Positions 5,941 to 13,353 of a stretch of 16,397 nt of DNA are shown in pieces (the first letter of the stretch is position 1; each line of letters starts with the position of its first letter). Under the pieces are notes generated by a model. The model had not been told where the DNA came from and made no database searches. It saw only the letters and a list, made by a program, of their open reading frames with translations. Source of the stretch: Caulobacteraceae bacterium UBA5005. GTDB lineage: Bacteria > Pseudomonadota > Alphaproteobacteria > Caulobacterales > Caulobacteraceae. The stretch lies in contig DGYN01000131.1 in the NCBI GenBank assembly GCA_002398405.1, positions 671 through 17,067 of the forward strand, written 5' to 3'. The translations under genes were made by a program, and so were the position numbers.

Positions 5941-7782
5941 ATGGCGACCCAGCCCCGCAAACCTTCCCGCAAGCCCGCCGAGCCGACCAGCGCCGGTGCC
6001 CTGGACATCGCCATGGATGCGGCGAGCAAGGGCGGGGCCGCCGACAGTCCGGCCCAGAGGCTGCTGATCGATCAGCGGCGGCTGGTGCGCTGGCAGGTGG
6101 CTAATGAGCGGATGCGGTTTGTCCTTGGGGCCCTGGTGGGACTGGCGGGCGTCATCGTGGCGGGGTTGATCGGCCTTGCCGTGTGGCAGGCGAGCCAGGC
6201 GGAAGGTCTGATCGTCGAGGAGTTTTCCGTGCCGCCGGAGCTCGCCCAGCGGGGCCTCACCGGGGCCGCGGTGGCCGACGAGGTGCTGGACCAGCTGTCG
6301 CGCCTGAACCGCCAGGGCAACAGCATCGACAGCGTCAGGCTGTCCGACACCTGGACCTCCAACAGCCGGGTGGAAATCCCGCAGACGGGCGTCTCGATCG
6401 ACGAATTGAACCGCTTCCTGCGCCGTTGGCTGGGCAACCAGACCCTGGTGACCGGGACGGTGGTGCGCACCGACAAGGGGGTCAGCCTGACCGCCCGGAC
6501 CGAGGGCGGTTTTCTGGTTCGCGCCGAGGGGCCGGTGTCGGACCTCCCGGTCCTGGCGGGAAGCGTGGCCGAGCAGTTGCTCAGCCAGACCAAGCCCGTA
6601 ACCTATGCCCGCTTTCTGATGGCGCGTGGGGATTTCGCCGGGGCTGAGCCGATCCTCAAGACCGTCATCGCGTCCTCCAACGCGAAGGACGAGCTGGGCG
6701 CGGCGCACCTGGCTTTGTCCAATCTCTATCAGTTCCAGGGCCGGGTGCAGGACTCGCGGCGGCACGCCCAGGCGTCGCTGGATCACGGCAGGGAATTCGC
6801 GGTGATGACCCTGGCCCTGATGGAGCGGGCCCTGGGGCATGCCGGCCCAGCCGCCGCAAGCTGCGATCGGGCCGAGCGGATCGAGATCTGGCGGCAAGGC
6901 GTGGTCCCCGCGCAGATGCGCCTCCAGACGGTGGGAAGCTGCCGCCTGATGACCGGCGACTATCGCACCGCCGCCACCATGTTCGAGGCCCTCATCGGCC
7001 AGCGGGGACAACAGTATGAGAACTACCTCTGGTCGCTGATCGGGTCGCACGAGACCAGCGCCGCGCGACGGCATATCCCGCTGATGATGGCCGTGCCCGC
7101 GCAGACTTCGCGTCATGCCAGTTTCATCGCCACCATGACGGCCAAACTCCTGGCGGAAGAGGAGGATTGGCCGGCCCTGCTGGCCGCCTTGGAACAGCCG
7201 GCCGCGCCGCTGGTCCCCGGTCAGTTGGAAACACCGACACCGGACGCCTGGCGGGCGCTGGCTCTGGCGCGCATGGGCCGCCTGGCGGAGGCCAAGGCCC
7301 TTGCCGCCACCCTGCCCGGGGACTGCTATCGCTGCCTGCGCTTCCGGGCCGAGGTCGCCGAGGCCGGCGGCGACCGGGCTTCGGCGGACCGGTATTTCGC
7401 AGAGGCGCTGCGCCAGGCGCCGGAGCTGGCCTTCGCCGAAACCGAATGGGCGCGGGTCCTGCTGGCGCGGGGCGACGCCAAGGGGGCCGTCAGCAAGGCG
7501 CGCGCCGCCAGCGCCAAGAATCCCCGCTTCGCCGACGCACAGGTGGCCTGGGGCGAGGCCCTTCTGGCCGCCGGCGACGCCAAGGGGGCCATCGGCAAAT
7601 TGGAAGCCGCGGCTGAACTGACCCCCCTCTGGGGCCGCCTGCACCTGGTGTGGGGCGAAGCTCTGGCCAAACAAGGGAAGGCCAAGGCGGCGAACGAGCA
7701 GTGGCAGATCGCCAAGGGGCTGGACCTCACCGCCGCCGAGCAGGCTCGGCTTGAGCGGAATCTCGCCGGAGGAAAGGTCTGA
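5941..7782 (+). CDS. Array copy 3 (subtype B): membrane-anchored periplasmic TPR protein with CxxC and two extra cysteines
   Basis: 613 residues. The ATG follows the copy 2 TAG with no gap, with GAAGGGGG at 5928-5935. The tail motif is SAGALDIAMDA (about 17-27), the membrane helix 60-82, VPP 97-99 and IPQTG 146-150. Here the next segment is VSIDELNRFL, placing it with copies 5 and 7 (subtype B). The conserved pair is C462/C465 (GDCYRC). Unlike all other copies it also has C308 and C334 in the divergent middle. TPR units follow with W at 503, 537 and 571. The first canonical unit lacks the usual Arg-Gly (RFRAE instead). Two TPR units share an exact 18-base segment 102 bases apart (7471-7488 and 7573-7590), the DNA image of one TPR length. 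The C-terminus matches copy 2. Function unknown. Confidence 0.85.
   Translation: MATQPRKPSRKPAEPTSAGALDIAMDAASKGGAADSPAQRLLIDQRRLVRWQVANERMRFVLGALVGLAGVIVAGLIGLAVWQASQAEGLIVEEFSVPPELAQRGLTGAAVADEVLDQLSRLNRQGNSIDSVRLSDTWTSNSRVEIPQTGVSIDELNRFLRRWLGNQTLVTGTVVRTDKGVSLTARTEGGFLVRAEGPVSDLPVLAGSVAEQLLSQTKPVTYARFLMARGDFAGAEPILKTVIASSNAKDELGAAHLALSNLYQFQGRVQDSRRHAQASLDHGREFAVMTLALMERALGHAGPAAASCDRAERIEIWRQGVVPAQMRLQTVGSCRLMTGDYRTAATMFEALIGQRGQQYENYLWSLIGSHETSAARRHIPLMMAVPAQTSRHASFIATMTAKLLAEEEDWPALLAALEQPAAPLVPGQLETPTPDAWRALALARMGRLAEAKALAATLPGDCYRCLRFRAEVAEAGGDRASADRYFAEALRQAPELAFAETEWARVLLARGDAKGAVSKARAASAKNPRFADAQVAWGEALLAAGDAKGAIGKLEAAAELTPLWGRLHLVWGEALAKQGKAKAANEQWQIAKGLDLTAAEQARLERNLAGGKV
7768..7777 (+). 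promoter_or_regulatory. Strong Shine-Dalgarno inside the 3' end of copy 3, for copy 4
   Basis: GGAGGAAAGG lies 9 bases (counted from GGAGG) before the copy 4 ATG at 7782, within the last codons of copy 3. It is the best ribosome binding site in the array. It may let copy 4 be translated at a higher rate than simple coupling would give. The other internal sites are weaker: AGGAAG 4075-4080, GAAGGGGG 5928-5935, GGGAG 9620-9624, AAGGA 11456-11460 and GGGAAAG 13338-13344. Confidence 0.65.
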
Positions 7783-9632
7783 TGGCCGTGCGCAAGCGCA
7801 GGGGCGCGCCCTCCTCCACCAACGCGGTCGATATCGCCATGGAGGCGGCGGCCAGTGGCAAGGCTCCGGACGACGACGCGCGCAGCCTGATCCGCAAGCA
7901 GGAACGGCTGATCGACGCCCAGCTGTTCGCCGAGCGGATCGGCAATGGGCTGAAGGTCGCGGCGGCGGGCGCGGCGGTGCTCGCGGCGATCCTGGCCGGC
8001 GTCATGGTCTGGAACGCCAGCCGCGCCAACGGCCTGGTGATCGAGGCGTTTTCCGTTCCACCGGCCCTGGCGGCGCGCGGCGTCACCGGCGAGGTCATCG
8101 CCCGGCAGGTGATGAGCGACCTGGCCCGCGCCTCGCGGCTCTCCAACTCCACCGAGGTTCAGCGCAATGTCGCGACCTTCCGGGCGTCGGATTTTTCGAT
8201 CGAGATCCCGCAGACCGGCATATCCATCGGCCAGCTCGACCAATGGCTGCGCCAGACGCTGGGCCGAGAGACCCGGATCACCGGCGAGGTGATCCAGGCT
8301 GCCGATGGCGGCGTCACGCTTCGGGTGCGAAGCGGGTTCCAGGCGCTGGATCCAATTCTCGGGACCGAAGCGACCCTCGACGCCACAATCCGCACCGCCG
8401 CCGAAAAGATCTTCGAAATCGAGCAGCCGGCCAGCTATGGGGCCTACCTCTGGAAACAGGGCCGCCTGGCCGAAGCCGAAGCCTGGGCCCGGTCGCGCAT
8501 GCTGGCCGGTCCGGCGGCAAGCCGGGCGACGGCCCACCATGTGCTGGCGCTTGTCCTCGAAACTCAGGACGATGCGGCCGCCTACGCCGAATATCTGCGC
8601 GCCCTGGAAGTGCACGAGCTTCCCGAGACCCTGACGAACCTGGGCTGGACCGACTCCGACTATGGCCATGCCGAAAAGGCGCAGGCGTGGTTTGATCGCA
8701 TGAGGGCCGCCACCAAGCGCTATCCAAACTATTCCAGCGAAGTCCGGCGCCAACGGCTTCGCGGCAACGCCATCGTGGTCGCAACGACGAAGGGCGACTA
8801 CGCGACGTCCGTGCGTCTGACGGAGGTGCAGGGCGAGACAAACCGCGCCGGCCAGATCGAATCCAATCTCCAGGTCCTCGCCCGGCAGCGTGCGGGTCTG
8901 CACGAGATAAGCCGAGCGCAACGCGAAGTCCGGGCGGCGGGCGAGGGCACCACGGCGGGCAACATCATGCAGACGCCGCCTCGCACCAGGATGGCGATCG
9001 CGATGAACGCCGAGAACTGGGCGGAGGCCCTCGAGGCCGCGGACGCCCTTTCGGCAATCGCGGCTGCGAGGGCCGACAAGGGCGCTTATCGGCCGCAGCT
9101 GAAGGTCAGCAAGGCGCGGGCGCTGGCCATGCTTGGCCGGATCGACGAGGCCCAGGCGCTGATCGGCGCCACCCCGCTCGACTGCGATTTTTGCGTGACG
9201 GCGCGAGGCGTGATCGCCAACCAGGCCAAGGGCTACAGGGCCGCCGACCACTGGTTCAGTCAGGCCGTGAAGATGTCGCCGTCCTCGCCCTTCCCAAACC
9301 TCAACTGGGGCCGGGCCCTCCTCGACCGGGGCGAAGTGGCGGGGGCCTCGGTCAAGCTGATCGAGGCCCACAAGCGGGGGCCGAAGTTCGCCGACCCCCT
9401 GCACTATTGGGGCGAGAGCCTGCTGCTCCAGAGCAAGACCAAGGAGGCCGTCAAACGCTTCCGCCAGGCCGACAAGCACGCCCCCCGCTGGGGCCGCAAT
9501 CACCTCCTGTGGGGCGAGGCGTTGGCCAAGCTCGGCAAGGGCGATGAGGCCAAGGCGCAGTGGAAGATTGCCGCGACGCTCGACCTCACGCCCGCCGAAC
9601 GGGCGCGGCTCGCCGCCCTGGGAGCCCGCTGA
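7782..9632 (+). CDS. Array copy 4 (subtype A): membrane-anchored periplasmic TPR protein with CxxC
   Basis: 616 residues. The start shares its A with the copy 3 TGA. The tail motif is STNAVDIAMEAAASGK (about 12-27), followed by LIRKQERLIDAQ. The membrane helix is about 57-79, VPP 92-94, and IPQTG 142-146, followed by SIGQLDQWL as in copies 2 and, more loosely, 1 and 6. Its only cysteines are C468 and C471 (LDCDFC). TPR units follow with R475 and W at 509, 543 and 577. The middle (about residues 240-460) is helical and poorly conserved, with TPR-like spacing. The 3' end is close to that of copy 6 in DNA, for example an exact 23-base match (9546-9568 with 13261-13283) inside a longer similar stretch. 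Function unknown. Confidence 0.85.
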   Translation: MAVRKRRGAPSSTNAVDIAMEAAASGKAPDDDARSLIRKQERLIDAQLFAERIGNGLKVAAAGAAVLAAILAGVMVWNASRANGLVIEAFSVPPALAARGVTGEVIARQVMSDLARASRLSNSTEVQRNVATFRASDFSIEIPQTGISIGQLDQWLRQTLGRETRITGEVIQAADGGVTLRVRSGFQALDPILGTEATLDATIRTAAEKIFEIEQPASYGAYLWKQGRLAEAEAWARSRMLAGPAASRATAHHVLALVLETQDDAAAYAEYLRALEVHELPETLTNLGWTDSDYGHAEKAQAWFDRMRAATKRYPNYSSEVRRQRLRGNAIVVATTKGDYATSVRLTEVQGETNRAGQIESNLQVLARQRAGLHEISRAQREVRAAGEGTTAGNIMQTPPRTRMAIAMNAENWAEALEAADALSAIAAARADKGAYRPQLKVSKARALAMLGRIDEAQALIGATPLDCDFCVTARGVIANQAKGYRAADHWFSQAVKMSPSSPFPNLNWGRALLDRGEVAGASVKLIEAHKRGPKFADPLHYWGESLLLQSKTKEAVKRFRQADKHAPRWGRNHLLWGEALAKLGKGDEAKAQWKIAATLDLTPAERARLAALGAR

Positions 9633-11470
9633 TGGCCACCCCTCCCCGCCGCCGCAAACGCGCCGAGCCGATCGCCTCCAGCGCCATCGACATCGCCTTC
9701 GAGGCGGTGGCGAATGATCCGACGCTGGACAGCCCCGCCCGGGTGCTGCTGGCCAAGCAGTCGCGACTGGTCGACGCCCAGCGGCGCAATGAAGACCTGG
9801 GCTCGGCGCTGAAGGTGCTCACGGGCCTTGCGGGCCTCGCGGTCGCCATCGCCCTGGGGGTGATGGTCTGGCAGGCGAAGAACGCCAACGGCCTGCTGAT
9901 CGAGCCATTCTCGGTCCCGCCGGACCTCGCCGCCAAGGGGCTGACCGGAGAGGCCGTGGCCTCCCAGGTGCTGGACCAGCTGGCCCGGATGCAGACCGAG
10001 ACCAATTCGTTCCGCAAGGCGTCCAGCTACGCCAACGACTGGGGCACGGATATCAAGGTCTCGATCCCCACCACCGGCGTGAGCCTGGGCGAACTGCAGG
10101 GGGCGCTTAGTCAGTGGCTGGGCCACGAGACGCGGATATCCGGCGAGGTATTCCGCGCTGCCCTCCCGGCCGCGCAGCGACCGGGAGCCCCCCTTGCTTC
10201 GCAATCCACCCCCACAGGGGGTGGAATGGGCCTGGTGGTCGCGGTGCGCATGAGCGGCGGCCCGGCGTTTTCCGTTCGCGGCGCGGAGACGGAGATCGAA
10301 ACCCTCGCCGCGTCGGCCGCAGAACAGATCTTCAAGTCCACCCAGCCGTATCGTTACGCGCGCTGGATCTCGACCCGGGGCGATCAGGCGGGAGCCCTGG
10401 CGACGTACCAATGGGTCGCCGTCGAGGGATCGAGCCCCTACGAGCGGGCCTGGGGCTACCGAAACTGGGGCCAGGAGATGACCAATGCCGGCGACCCGGA
10501 GACCGGGCTTCGCCTTGAGCATGAAGCCCTTCGCCTTGTGCCCGATTTCTCCCATGCCTGGGCCCAGATCGCCAATGCAGAGCTGATCCTTGGACGGGAT
10601 GAAGCCTTCCTCGCCGCCACGGACAAGGTGATCCCCCTGATGCCCAAGGACCGGGAAACAGAGGAGTGGTACCGGCTGGCCAATATTCCGCGGGCGAACC
10701 GCGCCAGGTTGCTTGGAGACTTCGCCACCGCCTCGCGTCTCGATCAGGCGGACCTCGCCGTTCCGCGCCTGGCGCGCAGTCTCGGCGCGTCTGGTCAGTT
10801 CAGGGCGCTGGGATCGCCTATCGGGCTGCACGACCTGGCGGCGGCGCGGGCTCAGGCCGCGCGCGTCCTCGACAAGGGCGCCACCGGCGAGGCCGCTCTT
10901 GTCGAACGGGCGCGTCTGGCGGTGATGTTCGCAGAGGAAGACTGGGCGGGTCTGATCGCCCGCCAGCCTATATCCGAAAAGGCCGGGGCCTTCGGCGCCA
11001 CCCCTCGGGCCCGGGCCAGCAGCGTCGAGTTGCTGAATCTCGCTTACGCCAGGGCGAGCATTGGGGACCACGCGGGCGCCGCAAGCATGGTAGCCGACAC
11101 CCCCGCCGATTGCGGCCGGTGCCTGACGTTGCGCGGACAACTCGCGGCGATGGCGGGCGACCACGCCGGCGCGGAGCGTTGGTTCGCCCAGGCCGCGAAG
11201 ATCGCCCCGTCCTTCCCGCAGCCCTTGTTCACCTGGGGCCAGGCGCGGCTCGCCAAGGGAGACCTGGCGGGGGCGCTTTCGCTGTTCCGGCAGGCGCAGA
11301 AGAAGGGCCCCGGATGGGCCGATCCCTACAAGTTCGAAGGCGATGTTCTGGTCCGCCAGGGCAAGACCAAGGAGGCGCGGGCCGCCTACGCCAAGGCGGT
11401 CGAACGCGCCCCGAACTGGGCGGCGGCGCGGGAAGCCAAGAGCAAAATCACCGCCAAGGACGCCCACTGA
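9632..11470 (+). CDS. Array copy 5 (subtype B): membrane-anchored TPR protein with hairpin-derived insert and shortened C-terminus
   Basis: 612 residues. I chose the ATG at 9632 over an in-frame ATG at 9560, because it matches the paralogs and overlaps the copy 4 TGA. The tail is MATPPRRRKRAEP, then DIAFEAVAND (residues about 20-29), the membrane helix 61-81, VPP 95-97, and IPTTG 145-149, followed by VSLGEL (subtype B). After GEVFRA there is an in-frame insert of about 23 residues (about 177-199; bases 10160-10228), rich in Ala, Pro, Gly, Ser and Thr, absent from the six other copies and made of three hairpins. Its only cysteines are C494 and C497 (ADCGRC). The C-terminus has TPR units at R501, W535 and E569-G570, then ends NWAAAREAKSKITAKDAH. 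It lacks the fourth unit and LDLTxAE tail of the others. Residues 1-40 are 34/40 identical to copy 6. It appears intact despite the insert. Confidence 0.84.
   Translation: MATPPRRRKRAEPIASSAIDIAFEAVANDPTLDSPARVLLAKQSRLVDAQRRNEDLGSALKVLTGLAGLAVAIALGVMVWQAKNANGLLIEPFSVPPDLAAKGLTGEAVASQVLDQLARMQTETNSFRKASSYANDWGTDIKVSIPTTGVSLGELQGALSQWLGHETRISGEVFRAALPAAQRPGAPLASQSTPTGGGMGLVVAVRMSGGPAFSVRGAETEIETLAASAAEQIFKSTQPYRYARWISTRGDQAGALATYQWVAVEGSSPYERAWGYRNWGQEMTNAGDPETGLRLEHEALRLVPDFSHAWAQIANAELILGRDEAFLAATDKVIPLMPKDRETEEWYRLANIPRANRARLLGDFATASRLDQADLAVPRLARSLGASGQFRALGSPIGLHDLAAARAQAARVLDKGATGEAALVERARLAVMFAEEDWAGLIARQPISEKAGAFGATPRARASSVELLNLAYARASIGDHAGAASMVADTPADCGRCLTLRGQLAAMAGDHAGAERWFAQAAKIAPSFPQPLFTWGQARLAKGDLAGALSLFRQAQKKGPGWADPYKFEGDVLVRQGKTKEARAAYAKAVERAPNWAAAREAKSKITAKDAH
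10160..10228 (+). repeat. In-frame palindromic insert of three adjacent hairpins inside copy 5
   Basis: The insert is recognised by alignment with the six paralogs, which run straight from the GE(V/L) segment into the next strand. It contains CTCCCGG/CCGGGAG (10163-10169 with 10181-10187, loop 11), TTGC/GCAA (10194-10197 with 10201-10204, loop TTC), and TCCACCCCC/GGGGGTGGA (10205-10213 with 10217-10225, loop ACA). The last is a perfect 9-base stem. Length is 69 bases, a multiple of three, with no stop in the gene frame. It resembles a REP-like palindromic element, and the Rickettsia palindromic elements found in-frame in proteins are a known parallel. No clear target-site duplication is visible. 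Confidence 0.68.
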
Positions 11471-13353
11471 TGGCCGCCACGCCCCGCCGCCGCAAGCGCG
11501 CCGAGCCGATCGCGTCGAACGCGGTCGACATCGCCTTTGAGGCGGTGGCCAACGATGCGACGCTGGATAGTCCGGCGCGGGGACTGCTGATCGACCAACG
11601 ACGGCTGATCAACGCGCAGCTACTGGGTGAGCGGCTGAGCAACGGCCTGAAGATCGCCACCGGCGCCGCCGGCCTGGCCGTCGCCGTCGCGGCGGGCGTC
11701 ATGGTCTGGCAGGCGAGCCGCGCGGACGGGCTGGTCATCAAGGCCTTCGCTACGCCGCCGAGCCTGGTCGCGCGCGGCGTCACCGGCGAGGCGGTGGCCG
11801 CCCAGCTCCTCGACCGCCTCAACGCCATGGTCACGACCGCTAATTCGGCGGAGCCGCAACGACGGGTGGCGGGTGATCCGTCGCGGACCATCTCGATCCA
11901 GATTCCGCAGACCGGCCTTTCAATTTCCCAGGTGGATCAGTGGCTCCGGGAGGTCCTGGGCCAGGAGCGGCAGGTCAGCGGCGAACTGATGATCGGCGAT
12001 GGCGGCGCCTGGGTCCTGTCCGCCCGCAACGGCGCAACTCCCCTCCCGAGCCTGACCGGCGCGCCCGCCGAACTGCCCGTCCTGCTGCAGCAGACCGCCG
12101 AGACCATCCTCGCCCGCGAGCAGCCCGACACCTATGCATCGTTTCTGATCAACGTCCGCCGGCTGGACGACGCGATCACCTATCTGCAGACGAGGATCGC
12201 CTCGGACTCGGTGGATGAGCAGGCTCGCGCCCATGACATGATAGGAACCGCCCTGGCCCAAAAGGGCGAGCAGACCGGAGCGTTCGACGCCTTCCGGCGA
12301 TCCGTCGACCTCAACGCCCGGCCCTCGTGGCGCGCCATGGGCAGTATCGCGCCACGGGAAGCTGACCGGGGTCATCCTGAAGCGGCCGCTCGTTACCTTG
12401 AGCGGTACCTCGAAGAAATCCGCAAGAACGACCCGCGTGACCGGCTTACCGCCCAGGCGCGGCGACTTCGCGTCCTGCGTCGCGGCTCCATGCTCGCCAC
12501 CCTAAGGGGCGACCACGGCTTTGCACTCGATGCGGCCGCTGAACTCAACCGGCTGGGCTCCGATGGCGCGGGCGCCATGGGTGTCCTGGGACAGCGGGCT
12601 GACCAGGAGGCCCTCGCCTATGCCGCCCTGCACGACGTCGAGCGGGCGGCGGCGCTGATTGCGAAAAATGGTCCGCCGACCGTGCGTCAAGTTTCCGGGA
12701 GCGCCTACCAGGTCGCGGCGGCGGCCGGGGATTGGCCTAGGGCTTTGGCCGCCATCGAAGAGCACATCACGGGCTATGGGCCGGCGGAAAGCTCCCTCGA
12801 AAACAACCCCGTAGCCTACGCCATGAAAGCGCGCGCGCTGCGCTTCCTGGGCCGACTGGAGGACGCCGCAGCGGCCTTGGAAGCGACGCCCCTCGACTGC
12901 CAGGACTGCGTCATGGAGCGGGGCCTGATCGCCGCCGCCCGAGGGGACAAGGGCCTTGCCGATCACTGGCTCGGTCAGGCGGTCAGGATGGCCCCCACCA
13001 TCCCCTTCGCCAATTATGAATGGGGCCAGGTGCTTCTGGCGCGGGGCGATCTAGAGGGCGCCGCCCTCCGGTTCGAGGCCGCGAGCCAGCAGGGCCCGCG
13101 CTTTGCCGATCCTCTCTCCGCCGCGGGCGAAGTGCTGCTGTTAAAAGGCGACCCCAAGGCCGCCGCGGCCAAGTTCAGCGAAGCGAACAAGCTCGCTCCC
13201 CGCTGGGGCCGCAACCACCTCTTGTGGGGCGAGGCCCTGGCCAAGCTCGGCAAGACCGGGGAGGCCAAGGCGCAGTGGAAGATCGCGGCGGCGCTGGACC
13301 TGTCCGGCGCCGACCGCGCCCGGCTGGCGGCTAATTTGGGAAAGAAACTCTGA
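11470..13353 (+). CDS. Array copy 6 (subtype A, mosaic): membrane-anchored periplasmic TPR protein with CxxC
   Basis: 627 residues. The ATG at 11470 shares its A with the copy 5 TGA and has AAGGA at 11456-11460. The same frame is open far upstream, but that is a shadow inside copy 5. The tail (MAATPRRRKRAEP, DIAFEAVAND) is nearly that of copy 5. Yet IPQTG (145-149) is followed by LSISQVDQWL, which is subtype A, and the last 75 residues resemble copy 4. It is therefore a mosaic. The membrane helix is about 61-81, and the usual VPP is TPP here (96-98). Its only cysteines are C477 and C480 (LDCQDC). TPR units follow at R484, W518, A552-G553 (Trp replaced) and W586. Function unknown. Confidence 0.85.
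   Translation: MAATPRRRKRAEPIASNAVDIAFEAVANDATLDSPARGLLIDQRRLINAQLLGERLSNGLKIATGAAGLAVAVAAGVMVWQASRADGLVIKAFATPPSLVARGVTGEAVAAQLLDRLNAMVTTANSAEPQRRVAGDPSRTISIQIPQTGLSISQVDQWLREVLGQERQVSGELMIGDGGAWVLSARNGATPLPSLTGAPAELPVLLQQTAETILAREQPDTYASFLINVRRLDDAITYLQTRIASDSVDEQARAHDMIGTALAQKGEQTGAFDAFRRSVDLNARPSWRAMGSIAPREADRGHPEAAARYLERYLEEIRKNDPRDRLTAQARRLRVLRRGSMLATLRGDHGFALDAAAELNRLGSDGAGAMGVLGQRADQEALAYAALHDVERAAALIAKNGPPTVRQVSGSAYQVAAAAGDWPRALAAIEEHITGYGPAESSLENNPVAYAMKARALRFLGRLEDAAAALEATPLDCQDCVMERGLIAAARGDKGLADHWLGQAVRMAPTIPFANYEWGQVLLARGDLEGAALRFEAASQQGPRFADPLSAAGEVLLLKGDPKAAAAKFSEANKLAPRWGRNHLLWGEALAKLGKTGEAKAQWKIAAALDLSGADRARLAANLGKKL

Noticed and set aside
5131..7674. Very long open frame (847 codons) on the minus strand opposite copies 2 and 3, with similar long ones at 7326-9503 and 9500-11467
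   Set aside because: They recur at the same relative position opposite each paralog and are rich in Gly, Arg, Ala, Pro, Gln and His. They are what high third-position GC produces opposite real genes. The plus-strand frames have the protein domains.
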